DNA from: SABI01 sp963678555
Lineage (GTDB): Bacteria > Spirochaetota > Spirochaetia > Sphaerochaetales > Sphaerochaetaceae
Reading direction: 5' to 3'
NCBI GenBank assembly: GCA_963678555.2
Contig: CAXXJA010000001.1
Span: forward strand, 124,001-188,000
DNA length: 64,000 nucleotides
Shown: positions 52,551-60,431 of the stretch, piece after piece
Layout of the letters: the number at the start of each line of letters is the position of its first letter
Position numbering within the stretch: position 1 is the stretch's first letter
Notes under the pieces: model-generated
Databases searched by the model: none
What the model saw: the letters and a program-made list of their open reading frames with translations, nothing else
What the model was told of the DNA's origin: nothing
Translations under genes and position numbers: made by a program

Positions 52551-53721
52551 TCTCACACAGGATCGAAGCAAGTTCCCCGTGAAGGGAGATGACGGACAGC
52601 TCATCATCGACCGGGAGAGCGGGCAGTTCTCTGAGCTGTTTCTCGGGCCTGTCCATCCGGGTATGACCGGGAACATGGCGCTCGAGATGCTCATTCAGGG
52701 TGATGAGATTATGAAGGCGAAGACCCATGTCGGCTACCTGCACAGAGGTTTCGAGAAGCTGATGGAACGCAGACGGTTCATTCAGTGCTTCCCCATCTGT
52801 GTGAGGATCGCGGTTCCCGAACCCGATTTCAATGAGTACCTCCTTGCTGCCACTATCGAAGAACTGGCCGGCATCGAGGTGCCGGATGCGGCTCAGTGGA
52901 TGAGGACCCTCCTGCTCGAGATGTCCCGTCTCCAGTCGTATCTCGCCTGGATCGGCGGTCAGGGGAGCTCGTTCGGGCTCGGGCTCATCGGGCAGTGGAC
53001 TATCTGGGCGAGAGACCTTGTCCTGGACCGTTTCGAAGAGATCACCGGAGGCAGGATCTACCACATGCACATGCCACCCGGAGGGGTACGATCACTTCTT
53101 CCCGACGGGTTCAGAGGAAGAATGAGGGAGACCCTCGATACGATAGAACAGGTGATGAAGGATGTCGACAAGGCTCTGTTCCAGAATGCAGTGTACAAGA
53201 CCCGTTCAGTTGGTCTCGGCTACATCGATCCTGCCATGGTCGACAGGTGGGGGATCACCGGTCCCAATGCCCGCGGTGCCGGGGTGGCGAAGGATGTCCG
53301 CAAGGACCATCCCTATCTGAAGTACCCGGAACTCGACTTCGAGGTCGCTGTAGGAAAGGATTCCGATGCCTATACCCGTGCGGATGTGAGGAGAAGGGAT
53401 CTTCTTACCACGGTCGACCTTATCCGGCAGATTCTCGAACGTATCCCCGATTCGGGTGAATTCATGGCAAAGGTTCCCAATGTCCTGCACTGGAGAATTC
53501 CACGCGGCGAGACCTACAGGAGAGCCGAGTGCACACGCGGAGAGTATGGATACTATACTGTCACGGATGGAAGCGGGTATCCGAGAAGGATCAATGTACG
53601 AGGACCTTCTTACACCCATGCAGTGACCCTCCTCGAAAAGATGATCGTGAATGTGAACCTTGCCGATGCGGCAGGGCTTATGTCCTCACTTCATACCTAT
53701 CCGCCTGAAATCGAGCGGTAG
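52543..53721 (+). CDS. NuoD-like large subunit lacking the C-terminal [NiFe] cysteines (MbhL/MbxL type)
   Basis: 392 residues. Complex-I/hydrogenase large-subunit fold: LFLGPVHPGMTGNMALEMLIQGDEIMKAKTHVGYLHRGFEKLMERR, then C82 and C86 in IQCFPICVRIAVPEPDFNEY. In [NiFe] hydrogenases this is a CxxC pair and a second CxxC ends the protein (DPCxxC); here the spacing is CxxxC and the C-terminus reads NLADAAGLMSSLHTYPPEIER with no cysteine. A functional NiFe centre is therefore unlikely. It fits MBX/MBS-like or quinone-free complex-I ancestors. The pocket formed with the NuoB-like subunit would be the reduction site. Confidence 0.92.
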   Translation: MISLTQDRSKFPVKGDDGQLIIDRESGQFSELFLGPVHPGMTGNMALEMLIQGDEIMKAKTHVGYLHRGFEKLMERRRFIQCFPICVRIAVPEPDFNEYLLAATIEELAGIEVPDAAQWMRTLLLEMSRLQSYLAWIGGQGSSFGLGLIGQWTIWARDLVLDRFEEITGGRIYHMHMPPGGVRSLLPDGFRGRMRETLDTIEQVMKDVDKALFQNAVYKTRSVGLGYIDPAMVDRWGITGPNARGAGVAKDVRKDHPYLKYPELDFEVAVGKDSDAYTRADVRRRDLLTTVDLIRQILERIPDSGEFMAKVPNVLHWRIPRGETYRRAECTRGEYGYYTVTDGSGYPRRINVRGPSYTHAVTLLEKMIVNVNLADAAGLMSSLHTYPPEIER

Positions 53722-53755
53722 GGGTATTGGATGAAGCGTGCAAGGAGATAAAGCG

Positions 53756-55552
53756 ATGAGTTTCAAAGATGTACTGATGCCGTTCACGGCCTGGAAATAT
53801 GCGGTGGAAAAGCCGGTCACGGTGCGTGACCCGAAGGCTGTGGAGGGTGCCCCGCGGTACCGGGGTTTTCATGACAATGATATCAATACCTGTATCGGCT
53901 GCGGAACCTGTGAGGATGTCTGTCAGAACGGTGCGATTGACCTGATCCCGGTGAAGGATATCACGACGAGGGACGGGGATTCAGGACTGCGCCCCACCAT
54001 CGACTACGGCAGATGTTGCTGGTGTGCACTCTGTGTTGATGTGTGTACCACCCAGTCACTTTCACTGACAAACTATTTCCGCTGGGTCTCAACCGATCCT
54101 GAGGACTTCAGGTTTGTCCCGGGGGTTGACGAGAAACCGTGGAAGGGTATCGAGCAGGGTTACCGTAAGCTTGACGGGTATGACCTGTATGCCACAGAGC
54201 GGATCCCGATGGAGGAACTTCCTCCTTCACAGCGGGAGAACTCGTTCGTCGAGATGGTCAAAGGGTTCAGTCGTGAACAGGCGATCAAAGAAGCTGACCG
54301 GTGTATCGCCTGCGGAATCTGTACGGCGACCTGTCCTGCACACATGGGCATCCCAGCCTACATCGAGGCGGTACGCAACGATGACATGGAGCAGGGCCTG
54401 AGAGTCCTGTATGAGACCAACCCTCTTCCGGAGATCTGCGGGAGAATCTGTACCCATAAGTGTGAGACGGTGTGTTCGCTCAACCATAAGGGTGATCCTC
54501 TGAGTATCAGGTGGCTGAAGCGTTATATAGCCGACCAGGTGCCTCAGGAGCGGTACAAGGAGATTCTCGGTACCGACAACATCCAGAGAAACGGAAAGAA
54601 GGTGGCCATCATCGGAGCAGGTCCCGCGGGTCTCTCTGCGGCTCACTACCTCTCGCTTCTTGGCTATGCGGTGACAATCTATGAGGCCCTCTCCGCCCCC
54701 GGCGGTATGACCCGCTACGGTATTCCCGAGTATCGTCTGCCGTACGACCAGATCGACAAGGATATCGACTATATCGCCTCGCTCGGTGTTGAGTTCATCT
54801 TCAATACCAGGGTAGGAGCCGACGTACAGCTCGAGGAACTCCATTCAGGATATGATGCCGTCTTCGCCGCAAGCGGACTCCATCTTGGACGTTCCACCAG
54901 GATCCCCGGCAGTGACCATAAGCGGGTCTATCAGGCGATTGAACTGCTCAGGGATGTCGCTGACGGTAAGGAGATCGACGTAGCTGAGAAGGTGGTGGTG
55001 ATCGGCGGCGGTAACGTGGCGATGGATATCACCCGGACGATAGCACGTCTGCAGAATCAGAAGTATGGGAAAGTTGATGTGCTGGCGACCTGTCTGGAAG
55101 GCGCCGACATTATGCCGGCCGATGATGAAGAGGTTGAAGAAGCCCGTGAGGAGAAGGCTGTGATTGATCCCGGCTGGGGACCTCAATCCATCGAGATCGT
55201 GGACGGTGAGATCAGAGGGCTGCACGTGAGCAAGTGTCTCAGCGTCTTTGACGCTGAGGGGCGGTTCAATCCTTCGTTCGATATGGAGCAGAAGAAGTTC
55301 TTCGAAGCTGACATGGTGATCGAGTCGATCGGACAGGGAATGGATTTCAGCTACACGAAGGAGCTTCAGGATCAGATAAAGATGGCCCCGCGCGGTAAGG
55401 TCGGGCGTGACGCTCACGGTCAGAGCTCGCTGCCCTGGCTGTTTGTCGGCGGCGACATTGCTGAAGGACCTGACGTAATCCATGCGATAGCAGACGGTCA
55501 TGCCGCGGCACGTGGAATCGATGATTTCCTGAAGGGGGAAGATGGTGAATAG
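53756..55552 (+). CDS. Fusion of MbhN-like two-cluster ferredoxin with NfnB/GltD-like NAD(P)H oxidoreductase
   Basis: 598 residues from ATG 53756 (AAGGAG 8 nt upstream; a GTG 18 nt earlier is possible). Residues 1-130 hold two [4Fe-4S] motifs (C46, C49, C52, C56 and C87, C90, C93, C97), as in MbhN/NuoI. Next comes the GltD N-terminal Fe-S domain (DRCIACGICTATCPAHMGIP; CGRICTHKCETVCSL), then FAD (VAIIGAGPAGLSAAHYL), NAD(P)H (KVVVIGGGNVAMDITRTIARL) and a final VGGDIAEGPDVIHAIADG. It would carry electrons between NAD(P)H and the complex's Fe-S chain. The relation to Nfn-type bifurcating subunits makes a ferredoxin/NADPH-linked reaction conceivable. Confidence 0.92.
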   Translation: MSFKDVLMPFTAWKYAVEKPVTVRDPKAVEGAPRYRGFHDNDINTCIGCGTCEDVCQNGAIDLIPVKDITTRDGDSGLRPTIDYGRCCWCALCVDVCTTQSLSLTNYFRWVSTDPEDFRFVPGVDEKPWKGIEQGYRKLDGYDLYATERIPMEELPPSQRENSFVEMVKGFSREQAIKEADRCIACGICTATCPAHMGIPAYIEAVRNDDMEQGLRVLYETNPLPEICGRICTHKCETVCSLNHKGDPLSIRWLKRYIADQVPQERYKEILGTDNIQRNGKKVAIIGAGPAGLSAAHYLSLLGYAVTIYEALSAPGGMTRYGIPEYRLPYDQIDKDIDYIASLGVEFIFNTRVGADVQLEELHSGYDAVFAASGLHLGRSTRIPGSDHKRVYQAIELLRDVADGKEIDVAEKVVVIGGGNVAMDITRTIARLQNQKYGKVDVLATCLEGADIMPADDEEVEEAREEKAVIDPGWGPQSIEIVDGEIRGLHVSKCLSVFDAEGRFNPSFDMEQKKFFEADMVIESIGQGMDFSYTKELQDQIKMAPRGKVGRDAHGQSSLPWLFVGGDIAEGPDVIHAIADGHAAARGIDDFLKGEDGE

Positions 55553-55570
55553 CGTAGACAGGAGGTCAGT

Positions 55571-56029
55571 ATGAAAGAGTTCAGCGTACAGGAGATTCTG
55601 GAATTCTCCAGATCCATTGAGATGGAGTCCTACACGTATTACACCCATGTAGGGGAGATTGCCACCGAGAGCGGGCTCAGGGAACTTGCCTCGGAACTGG
55701 CTGCAGAGGAACTGAAACACTATAACAGGATGAATGAGTTTCTTGAAAAGAACCGTCTGACCAGAGCGGAACTCGATGAGCGTGTGCGTGTGGCCAAGAG
55801 CGACCATGCCATGCTTATCGAGACCCGGAATATCCCCGAACATCCTACAAGCCTTGCGATTCTTGAGCGGGCCCATGAGAGGGAAGTCCACACGGGCAAT
55901 ATGTATCGAACGCTCCTTGCCTACACAAACCTCTCGGCTGATCTGGTCGAGACCTTCGAGGATCTAGTCGATCAGGAGGAGGGACATGCGCGGCGCATCG
56001 GAATGATGATCAGGAAGATCAGTCCCTAA
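55571..56029 (+). CDS. Ferritin-like/rubrerythrin-type diiron protein without rubredoxin domain
   Basis: 152 residues. Four-helix bundle with diiron ligands: E17/E19 (SIEMESYTYYTHV), E47 and H50 (AEELKHYNRM), ERAHEREVHTGNMYRTLL and DQEEGHARRIGMM. No C-terminal rubredoxin cysteines are present. GGAGG lies 5 nt upstream and the gene is 18 nt after the NAD(P)H fusion, so it probably ends the same transcript. It may protect the oxygen- or peroxide-sensitive Fe-S complex by reducing peroxide. A direct structural role in the complex is not expected. Confidence 0.85.
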   Translation: MKEFSVQEILEFSRSIEMESYTYYTHVGEIATESGLRELASELAAEELKHYNRMNEFLEKNRLTRAELDERVRVAKSDHAMLIETRNIPEHPTSLAILERAHEREVHTGNMYRTLLAYTNLSADLVETFEDLVDQEEGHARRIGMMIRKISP

Positions 56030-56094
56030 CTCTCAATTCCCGGGTCTCTCATGGCTCTGATCGTGGTACACTCTCAGAAGAACAGTATCAGGGG

Positions 56095-56802
56095 ATGTGG
56101 ATAATGCGGATACGCACGGAAGAGGTGATGATCGGACAGATGAAGGAGTCCTCCCTTCACAGGGAGCTGAAGCTGCTGTATCAGCAGCGGGTGGGGGGAG
56201 AGACAGAATGTCCCGTGGACGGGTACGTTGTCGACCTGAGAAGCGGTGATCTGATCTACGAGATACAGACTGGCAGCTTCTCCCACCTGCGCAGGAAACT
56301 GACGAACCTGCTGCCCGAGTATCCGGTGCGTGTCGTCTATCCTCTGGTACGGGAGAAACAGGTTACCCTGTGTGATGAACAGGGGAGCGTCATCCGCAGC
56401 CGGCGATCTCCTGCCCACCGGCAGGAGGCCTTTGCAGCAGGGGAGCTCATCAGGATACCCGACCTCGTGATGCATCCCAATTTTTCTCTCGACCTTATCA
56501 GCGTTTCAATCGAAGAGATCAGAGTGGCTGACGGAAAGGGAAGCTGGCGGCGAAAAGGGGTGAGCATCAGTGACAGGAGACTTTTATCTGCCGGTGAGGT
56601 GCTGACCTTCACCTCTCCTCATCATTACCTGAGCTTCCTGCCGTCCTCACTTTCCGCTGAATTCACCAATCGTGATATCTCGCAGAACAGTTCCCTGACA
56701 CTCCCTCAGGCAGCGAAACTCTCCTATTTTCTCAGAAAGATCTCAGTGGTCGAGACAGTCGGTAGAGATGGGAGAAATCTCCTCTTTACCCGTGTCCGGT
56801 AA
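56095..56802 (+). CDS. Protein of unknown function with a nuclease-like N-terminal motif
   Basis: 235 residues from ATG 56095; ATGs at 56104 and 56128 are alternatives, the last with GGAAGAGGTG upstream. The first 85 residues carry ESSLHRELKLLYQQ, then DGYVVDLRSGDLIYEIQTGSFSHLRRKL: E, D and ExQ spaced as in the PD-(D/E)XK nuclease fold, with glutamine in the place of lysine. The C-terminal half is basic, ending in a winged-helix-like SLTLPQAAKLSYFLRKISVVETVGRDGRNLLFTRV. I do not recognise an assigned family. It is 65 nt after the ferritin-like gene; co-transcription is uncertain. Confidence 0.7.
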   Translation: MWIMRIRTEEVMIGQMKESSLHRELKLLYQQRVGGETECPVDGYVVDLRSGDLIYEIQTGSFSHLRRKLTNLLPEYPVRVVYPLVREKQVTLCDEQGSVIRSRRSPAHRQEAFAAGELIRIPDLVMHPNFSLDLISVSIEEIRVADGKGSWRRKGVSISDRRLLSAGEVLTFTSPHHYLSFLPSSLSAEFTNRDISQNSSLTLPQAAKLSYFLRKISVVETVGRDGRNLLFTRVR

Positions 56803-56805
56803 TCG

Positions 56806-56982
56806 GTGATCGATGCCCTGATCGGTGAGAAGGTGCGAATCAGCGCGAGTGATACCCGACTTGTTCAGGTCCTGGAGTACCGTGACGGTATTGCGGTCAT
56901 CAAGGATATCTATCACCTCGATAGACAGCGTGTTGAACGCGGGAAGCGGGGAGACCGCCTGCACCCTACCTTCTTTCTCTGA
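56806..56982 (+). CDS. Possible small ORF of 58 residues
   Basis: GTG 56806 to TGA 56982, 3 nt after the preceding stop. The codon choice (about two-thirds G/C at third positions) resembles neighbouring genes, and the sequence (RISASDTRLVQVLEYRDGIAVIKDIYHLDRQRVERGKRG) looks protein-like. There is no clear ribosome site. The opposite strand also has open frames here with similar codon bias, so the coding strand is undecided. Confidence 0.3.
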   Translation: MIDALIGEKVRISASDTRLVQVLEYRDGIAVIKDIYHLDRQRVERGKRGDRLHPTFFL

Positions 56983-57074
56983 GTATATCTTGTATCCGGT
57001 AGTCCATCAGCTCCATCTGGTAGTGTGCCGTGATCAGATGCTGATACGACTCTCGATGTGGCCGGCGGTTCAGG

Positions 57075-58664
57075 TTACCGGATAGAGACAGGCGAGGTGT
57101 AGGCGACGTCGCGGTTACTCTGGAACAGTCTGGCATAGAGATGATCTCCCGGTGACAGCAGAACCTGTTCATGCAGCTGTGCAGTACACTGCTCCGGGGT
57201 GACAGAACGTTCGAAGTGGATCACCGGAGAGACGAAGCCGTCCATGTGAAAGCTGACGCTGTCGGTCTCGAGATCTGCAGGAGCCAGAGAGAATTCCCTG
57301 TGTACTTCAGACGTACCTATCCTCGCACGGGCACTGAGACGTATCGTGCCCGTTTCTGTGTCGGTCACCTCAAGTACGAACCCCTGGGTTGCATCATCAT
57401 GGACCGAGGGATTTCCCGTGGTCATGGTTCTCAGGTGCACACCGGGACCTGTCCGGGTGAGCTCACTGCTGCTCTCATCATTCACTGTATCAAGCGGGTC
57501 TACCACATCCACACCTCTCAGCCGTGGAAAGACATCCCGCAGCACACATCCTTCAACATCCAGATGGACATCCCATTCGCACTTCACTGACTTCTCACCC
57601 CAGCCGAACGAGAGTGCGATAAAGCGGGTGGAACTGCCGGAGGGGACAAGAGCCTCCTCTGAGGGATGGATGCGGCGGATAACCCGTGAATTGTGAATCA
57701 GCTCGATCCTGTCAATCTCCTCGTAGGATGCCGCATAGAGATCAACCGTGCACAGTTTCGGACGTTCAAGGGGAACGATACTGCCCATAGGTCTGTCATC
57801 GACGAAGAGTACGAACTGCGCAGCATCTCCGCTGAGAGCGCTTGTCGTTCTCTCCTTCAGGGCGTTCCATATTCCCTCTCTGGTGAAGGACCGTGTCCAG
57901 AGCCCGGTTCTTCCGCTCTGATAGCTTCCCGGTGAGGCGTTATGATGGTCGGTGCTTCCGATGACACCGAAGTGGTGCGATTGTTCCAGTCCCCCCTGCA
58001 TCGTCTGGGAGCGTTCGAGAGGTCCCATGGTGTGAAGGTAGGGGAAGGGACTGTTCCTGCTCTCCGCACAGCCGTGGAGGCTGATAATCTCCACCACCGG
58101 AGAGATCTCTTCGTTGAAGGTGTCCCAGTTGATACCCCGATAGCCTTTTGAGTACCCGATATGATGTGGGAACAGGATCTCCCTGTCATCAGATTTCCCC
58201 CGGAGCCTGTTCATGAGAGCATCCTCGGCCTCAGGAATCGGAGGGAGGTCCATGCCGGTATCCCTGAGCACAACCGTATAGTCCCCGTTTGACAGCCCGT
58301 GGTACTCATAGGAGTAGAAGGGGATCAGGGAATCGCTTTCGGACCTGTCCATCTTCTCGCGGTAGATATCCCAGTTCTTCTGCAGTTTCCTGAACCCTTC
58401 CATATGGTAGTGTGCGACCTGATCGCCTATCGGAATATCCTGATTGCTGGCGATATCGGGCCATGCGAAGTGTCCTGTGACACTGAAGAAGTCGAGCTGC
58501 TGCGAAGCGAAATCGATCGCCCTGTCGAGGGAACCGTGTCCGTAGCTGATGTTGCAGTGGTTATGCAGGTCTCCGATAAGAAAGGTGTGACCGATGAAGA
58601 ATCCGAGCTGTTTCTCCCGTATCTTCAGAGCGTCTTCGAAACGCTCGAGGATGATGTTTCTCAT
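57075..58664 (-). CDS. PHP-domain metal-dependent hydrolase linked to a sugar ABC locus
   Basis: 529 residues from ATG 58664 (AAAGGAT 8 nt upstream), just after the permease stop. PHP metal ligands are visible: DLHNHCNISYGHG (HxH), VTGH, FYSYEYHGLSNGDY, FPHHIGYSKG, ISLHGCAES and IGSTDHHN. The C-terminal ~220 residues are beta-rich domains of unknown role. No signal peptide. Proteins of this kind (DUF3604-like) often act as phosphoesterases or lipid/sugar-associated hydrolases. Its position at the end of a CUT1 sugar operon suggests action on the imported compound. Confidence 0.8.
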   Translation of the reverse strand: MRNIILERFEDALKIREKQLGFFIGHTFLIGDLHNHCNISYGHGSLDRAIDFASQQLDFFSVTGHFAWPDIASNQDIPIGDQVAHYHMEGFRKLQKNWDIYREKMDRSESDSLIPFYSYEYHGLSNGDYTVVLRDTGMDLPPIPEAEDALMNRLRGKSDDREILFPHHIGYSKGYRGINWDTFNEEISPVVEIISLHGCAESRNSPFPYLHTMGPLERSQTMQGGLEQSHHFGVIGSTDHHNASPGSYQSGRTGLWTRSFTREGIWNALKERTTSALSGDAAQFVLFVDDRPMGSIVPLERPKLCTVDLYAASYEEIDRIELIHNSRVIRRIHPSEEALVPSGSSTRFIALSFGWGEKSVKCEWDVHLDVEGCVLRDVFPRLRGVDVVDPLDTVNDESSSELTRTGPGVHLRTMTTGNPSVHDDATQGFVLEVTDTETGTIRLSARARIGTSEVHREFSLAPADLETDSVSFHMDGFVSPVIHFERSVTPEQCTAQLHEQVLLSPGDHLYARLFQSNRDVAYTSPVSIR

Positions 58665-58669
58665 ATCTG

Positions 58670-59503
58670 TTATCCTTTGACGGCACCTTCGGTGATGCCC
58701 CTGATGAGGTGTTTCTGAAGTGACAGGAAGAAAAGGACGATCGGGAGGATCGAGAGAACGAGGGTCGGCAATGCCTTGTCCCACTGGTTCTTGTACTGAC
58801 CGAAAAAGCGGTTGATACTCAACGGTATCGTGTGCAGATCCTTGTCATACAGGATCAGCGAGGGAAGCAGGAAATCGTTCCAGACCCAGAGCGTCTGGAG
58901 AATGATGACCGTGACTGTGATAGTCTTAAGGAGAGGGAACACCACAGAGGTGAAGATCTGCCGGTCACTGCACCCTTCAATCATTGCGCTCTCCTCCAGT
59001 TCCTTGGGGACACCCTTGATGAACCCGTGATAGAGGAAGACGGTGAACGGTTGTCCGAAACCGAGGTAGATGATGATGAGACCCGGAATCGAATCGAGCA
59101 GATAGGTCATGGATGCGACCTTGACAAGCGGGATCATCACCGACTGGAAGGGGATCACCATCGCGGCAGTGTACAGGAAGAAGATGAAGGCACTGATGCG
59201 TGAGGGGACCCGTACGAGTTTCCAGGCCGCAGTGGAGCCGAGAAGCACCATGCCTGAGATACTGAACATCGTGATAAGGAGACTGTTCATGAACACCCGG
59301 GGAAACTTCACCTGATCGATCGCTCTCTGATAGTTCTCGAGCCTCATAACCTCGGGTAGCTGCCCCGGATCCTTCATGATCTCACTGAACGATTTAAAAG
59401 AATTGACCGTGATGTAGTAGAAGGGAAGAAGGAACATCAGAGCGACGAGGGTGAGGACGAGGATGAGGATGATCTGGTTGGCAGGTATGCTCTTTCTGCT
59501 CAC
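58670..59503 (-). CDS. Sugar ABC transporter permease, MalG type
   Basis: 277 residues from GTG 59503 (GGAGGTG 7 nt upstream; GTGA overlap with the preceding permease). Six membrane segments, N-terminal LILVLTLVALMFLLPFYYITVNSFKS, EAA loop ELEESAMIEGCSDRQIFTSVVFPLLK. It pairs with the MalF-type permease encoded upstream for the binding protein at 60432-61691. Confidence 0.93.
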   Translation of the reverse strand: MSRKSIPANQIILILVLTLVALMFLLPFYYITVNSFKSFSEIMKDPGQLPEVMRLENYQRAIDQVKFPRVFMNSLLITMFSISGMVLLGSTAAWKLVRVPSRISAFIFFLYTAAMVIPFQSVMIPLVKVASMTYLLDSIPGLIIIYLGFGQPFTVFLYHGFIKGVPKELEESAMIEGCSDRQIFTSVVFPLLKTITVTVIILQTLWVWNDFLLPSLILYDKDLHTIPLSINRFFGQYKNQWDKALPTLVLSILPIVLFFLSLQKHLIRGITEGAVKG

Positions 59504-60393
59504 AGTGACACCTCCCGTCTCTTAGTGAACCGCACCTGCAGTACCGTGATGACAGCCACTATGAGGAAGAACAGGACCGCCTTGGCCGAAGCATATCCGT
59601 AGTTGTTATACAGGAACGCCTCATTGTAGATATTCAGGGCGAATATCTCAGTCGAACGGAACGGTCCACCTCCCGTCAGACTGAAGACCACGTCAAAGAG
59701 CTTGAACGACCAGCTGAGCATGAGAAACAGACAGATCGTGATAGCAGGCATGATCAGTGGAAAACGGATCGCCTTCAGCATCTTCCAGTAGGAAGCACCG
59801 TCGATGACCGCACTCTCGATGATCGCCGAATCGATTGAGTAGAGGCTTGCTATGTAGATGACCATCAGGTATCCTGCGGTCTTCCAGACATACACAATCA
59901 CCAGTCCCCAGAAACCGGTTACCGGGTCTCCCAGCCACGGAGAGTTCAGAAACGGGAGAGACAGTGCCTCGGACAGGGAGGGCAAGCCGTTGATCAGGAT
60001 GAAGCGCCAGATAAACCCGAGAATCAGTCCTCCGATCACATTGGGGAGAAAGAAGATGACCCGGTAGAGTCCGCCGCCTTTCACCAGTGCCGTGATGGCG
60101 AGAGCGAGCGTAATGCCGACCAGGTTCGAGACGATCACGACCGTGATGGTGAATCGGAAGGTAAAGAAGAGTGAACTCAGTGAGGGGATATCACGGGTGA
60201 ACAGTTTCTGATAGTTCTCAATACCGATGAACGGCAGTGAACTGCTCACCCCGTTCCACTCGGTAAAGCTCAGTATGACCCCGATAAAGAAGGGGATCAG
60301 TACGATCGAGAAGAAAAAGAAGAATCCCGGGAGGCTGAACAGCAGATAGTTCCTGTCTATCCTGTTGACTCTGTTTCTCTGTATCTGTTTCAT
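59500..60393 (-). CDS. Sugar ABC transporter permease, MalF type
   Basis: 297 residues from ATG 60393 (GGGAGG 4-5 nt upstream; a longer in-frame start at 60450 would run into the binding-protein gene). Segments include YLLFSLPGFFFFFSIVLIPFFIGVILSFTEW and the EAA loop ESAVIDGASYWKMLKAIRFPLIMPAI. It follows the binding-protein gene by 38 nt. No ATPase is encoded in the locus. Confidence 0.93.
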   Translation of the reverse strand: MKQIQRNRVNRIDRNYLLFSLPGFFFFFSIVLIPFFIGVILSFTEWNGVSSSLPFIGIENYQKLFTRDIPSLSSLFFTFRFTITVVIVSNLVGITLALAITALVKGGGLYRVIFFLPNVIGGLILGFIWRFILINGLPSLSEALSLPFLNSPWLGDPVTGFWGLVIVYVWKTAGYLMVIYIASLYSIDSAIIESAVIDGASYWKMLKAIRFPLIMPAITICLFLMLSWSFKLFDVVFSLTGGGPFRSTEIFALNIYNEAFLYNNYGYASAKAVLFFLIVAVITVLQVRFTKRREVSL

Positions 60394-60431
60394 GATTCCT
60401 CCCGGTATTTCTTCGTAGTCTGCAGCTGGTA

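Noticed and set aside
52543..53721. Annotation as a [NiFe] hydrogenase (formate hydrogenlyase or Ech/Mbh type)
   Set aside because: The C-terminal DPCxxC motif is missing and the first motif is CxxxC, so the metal site cannot be formed as in hydrogenases.
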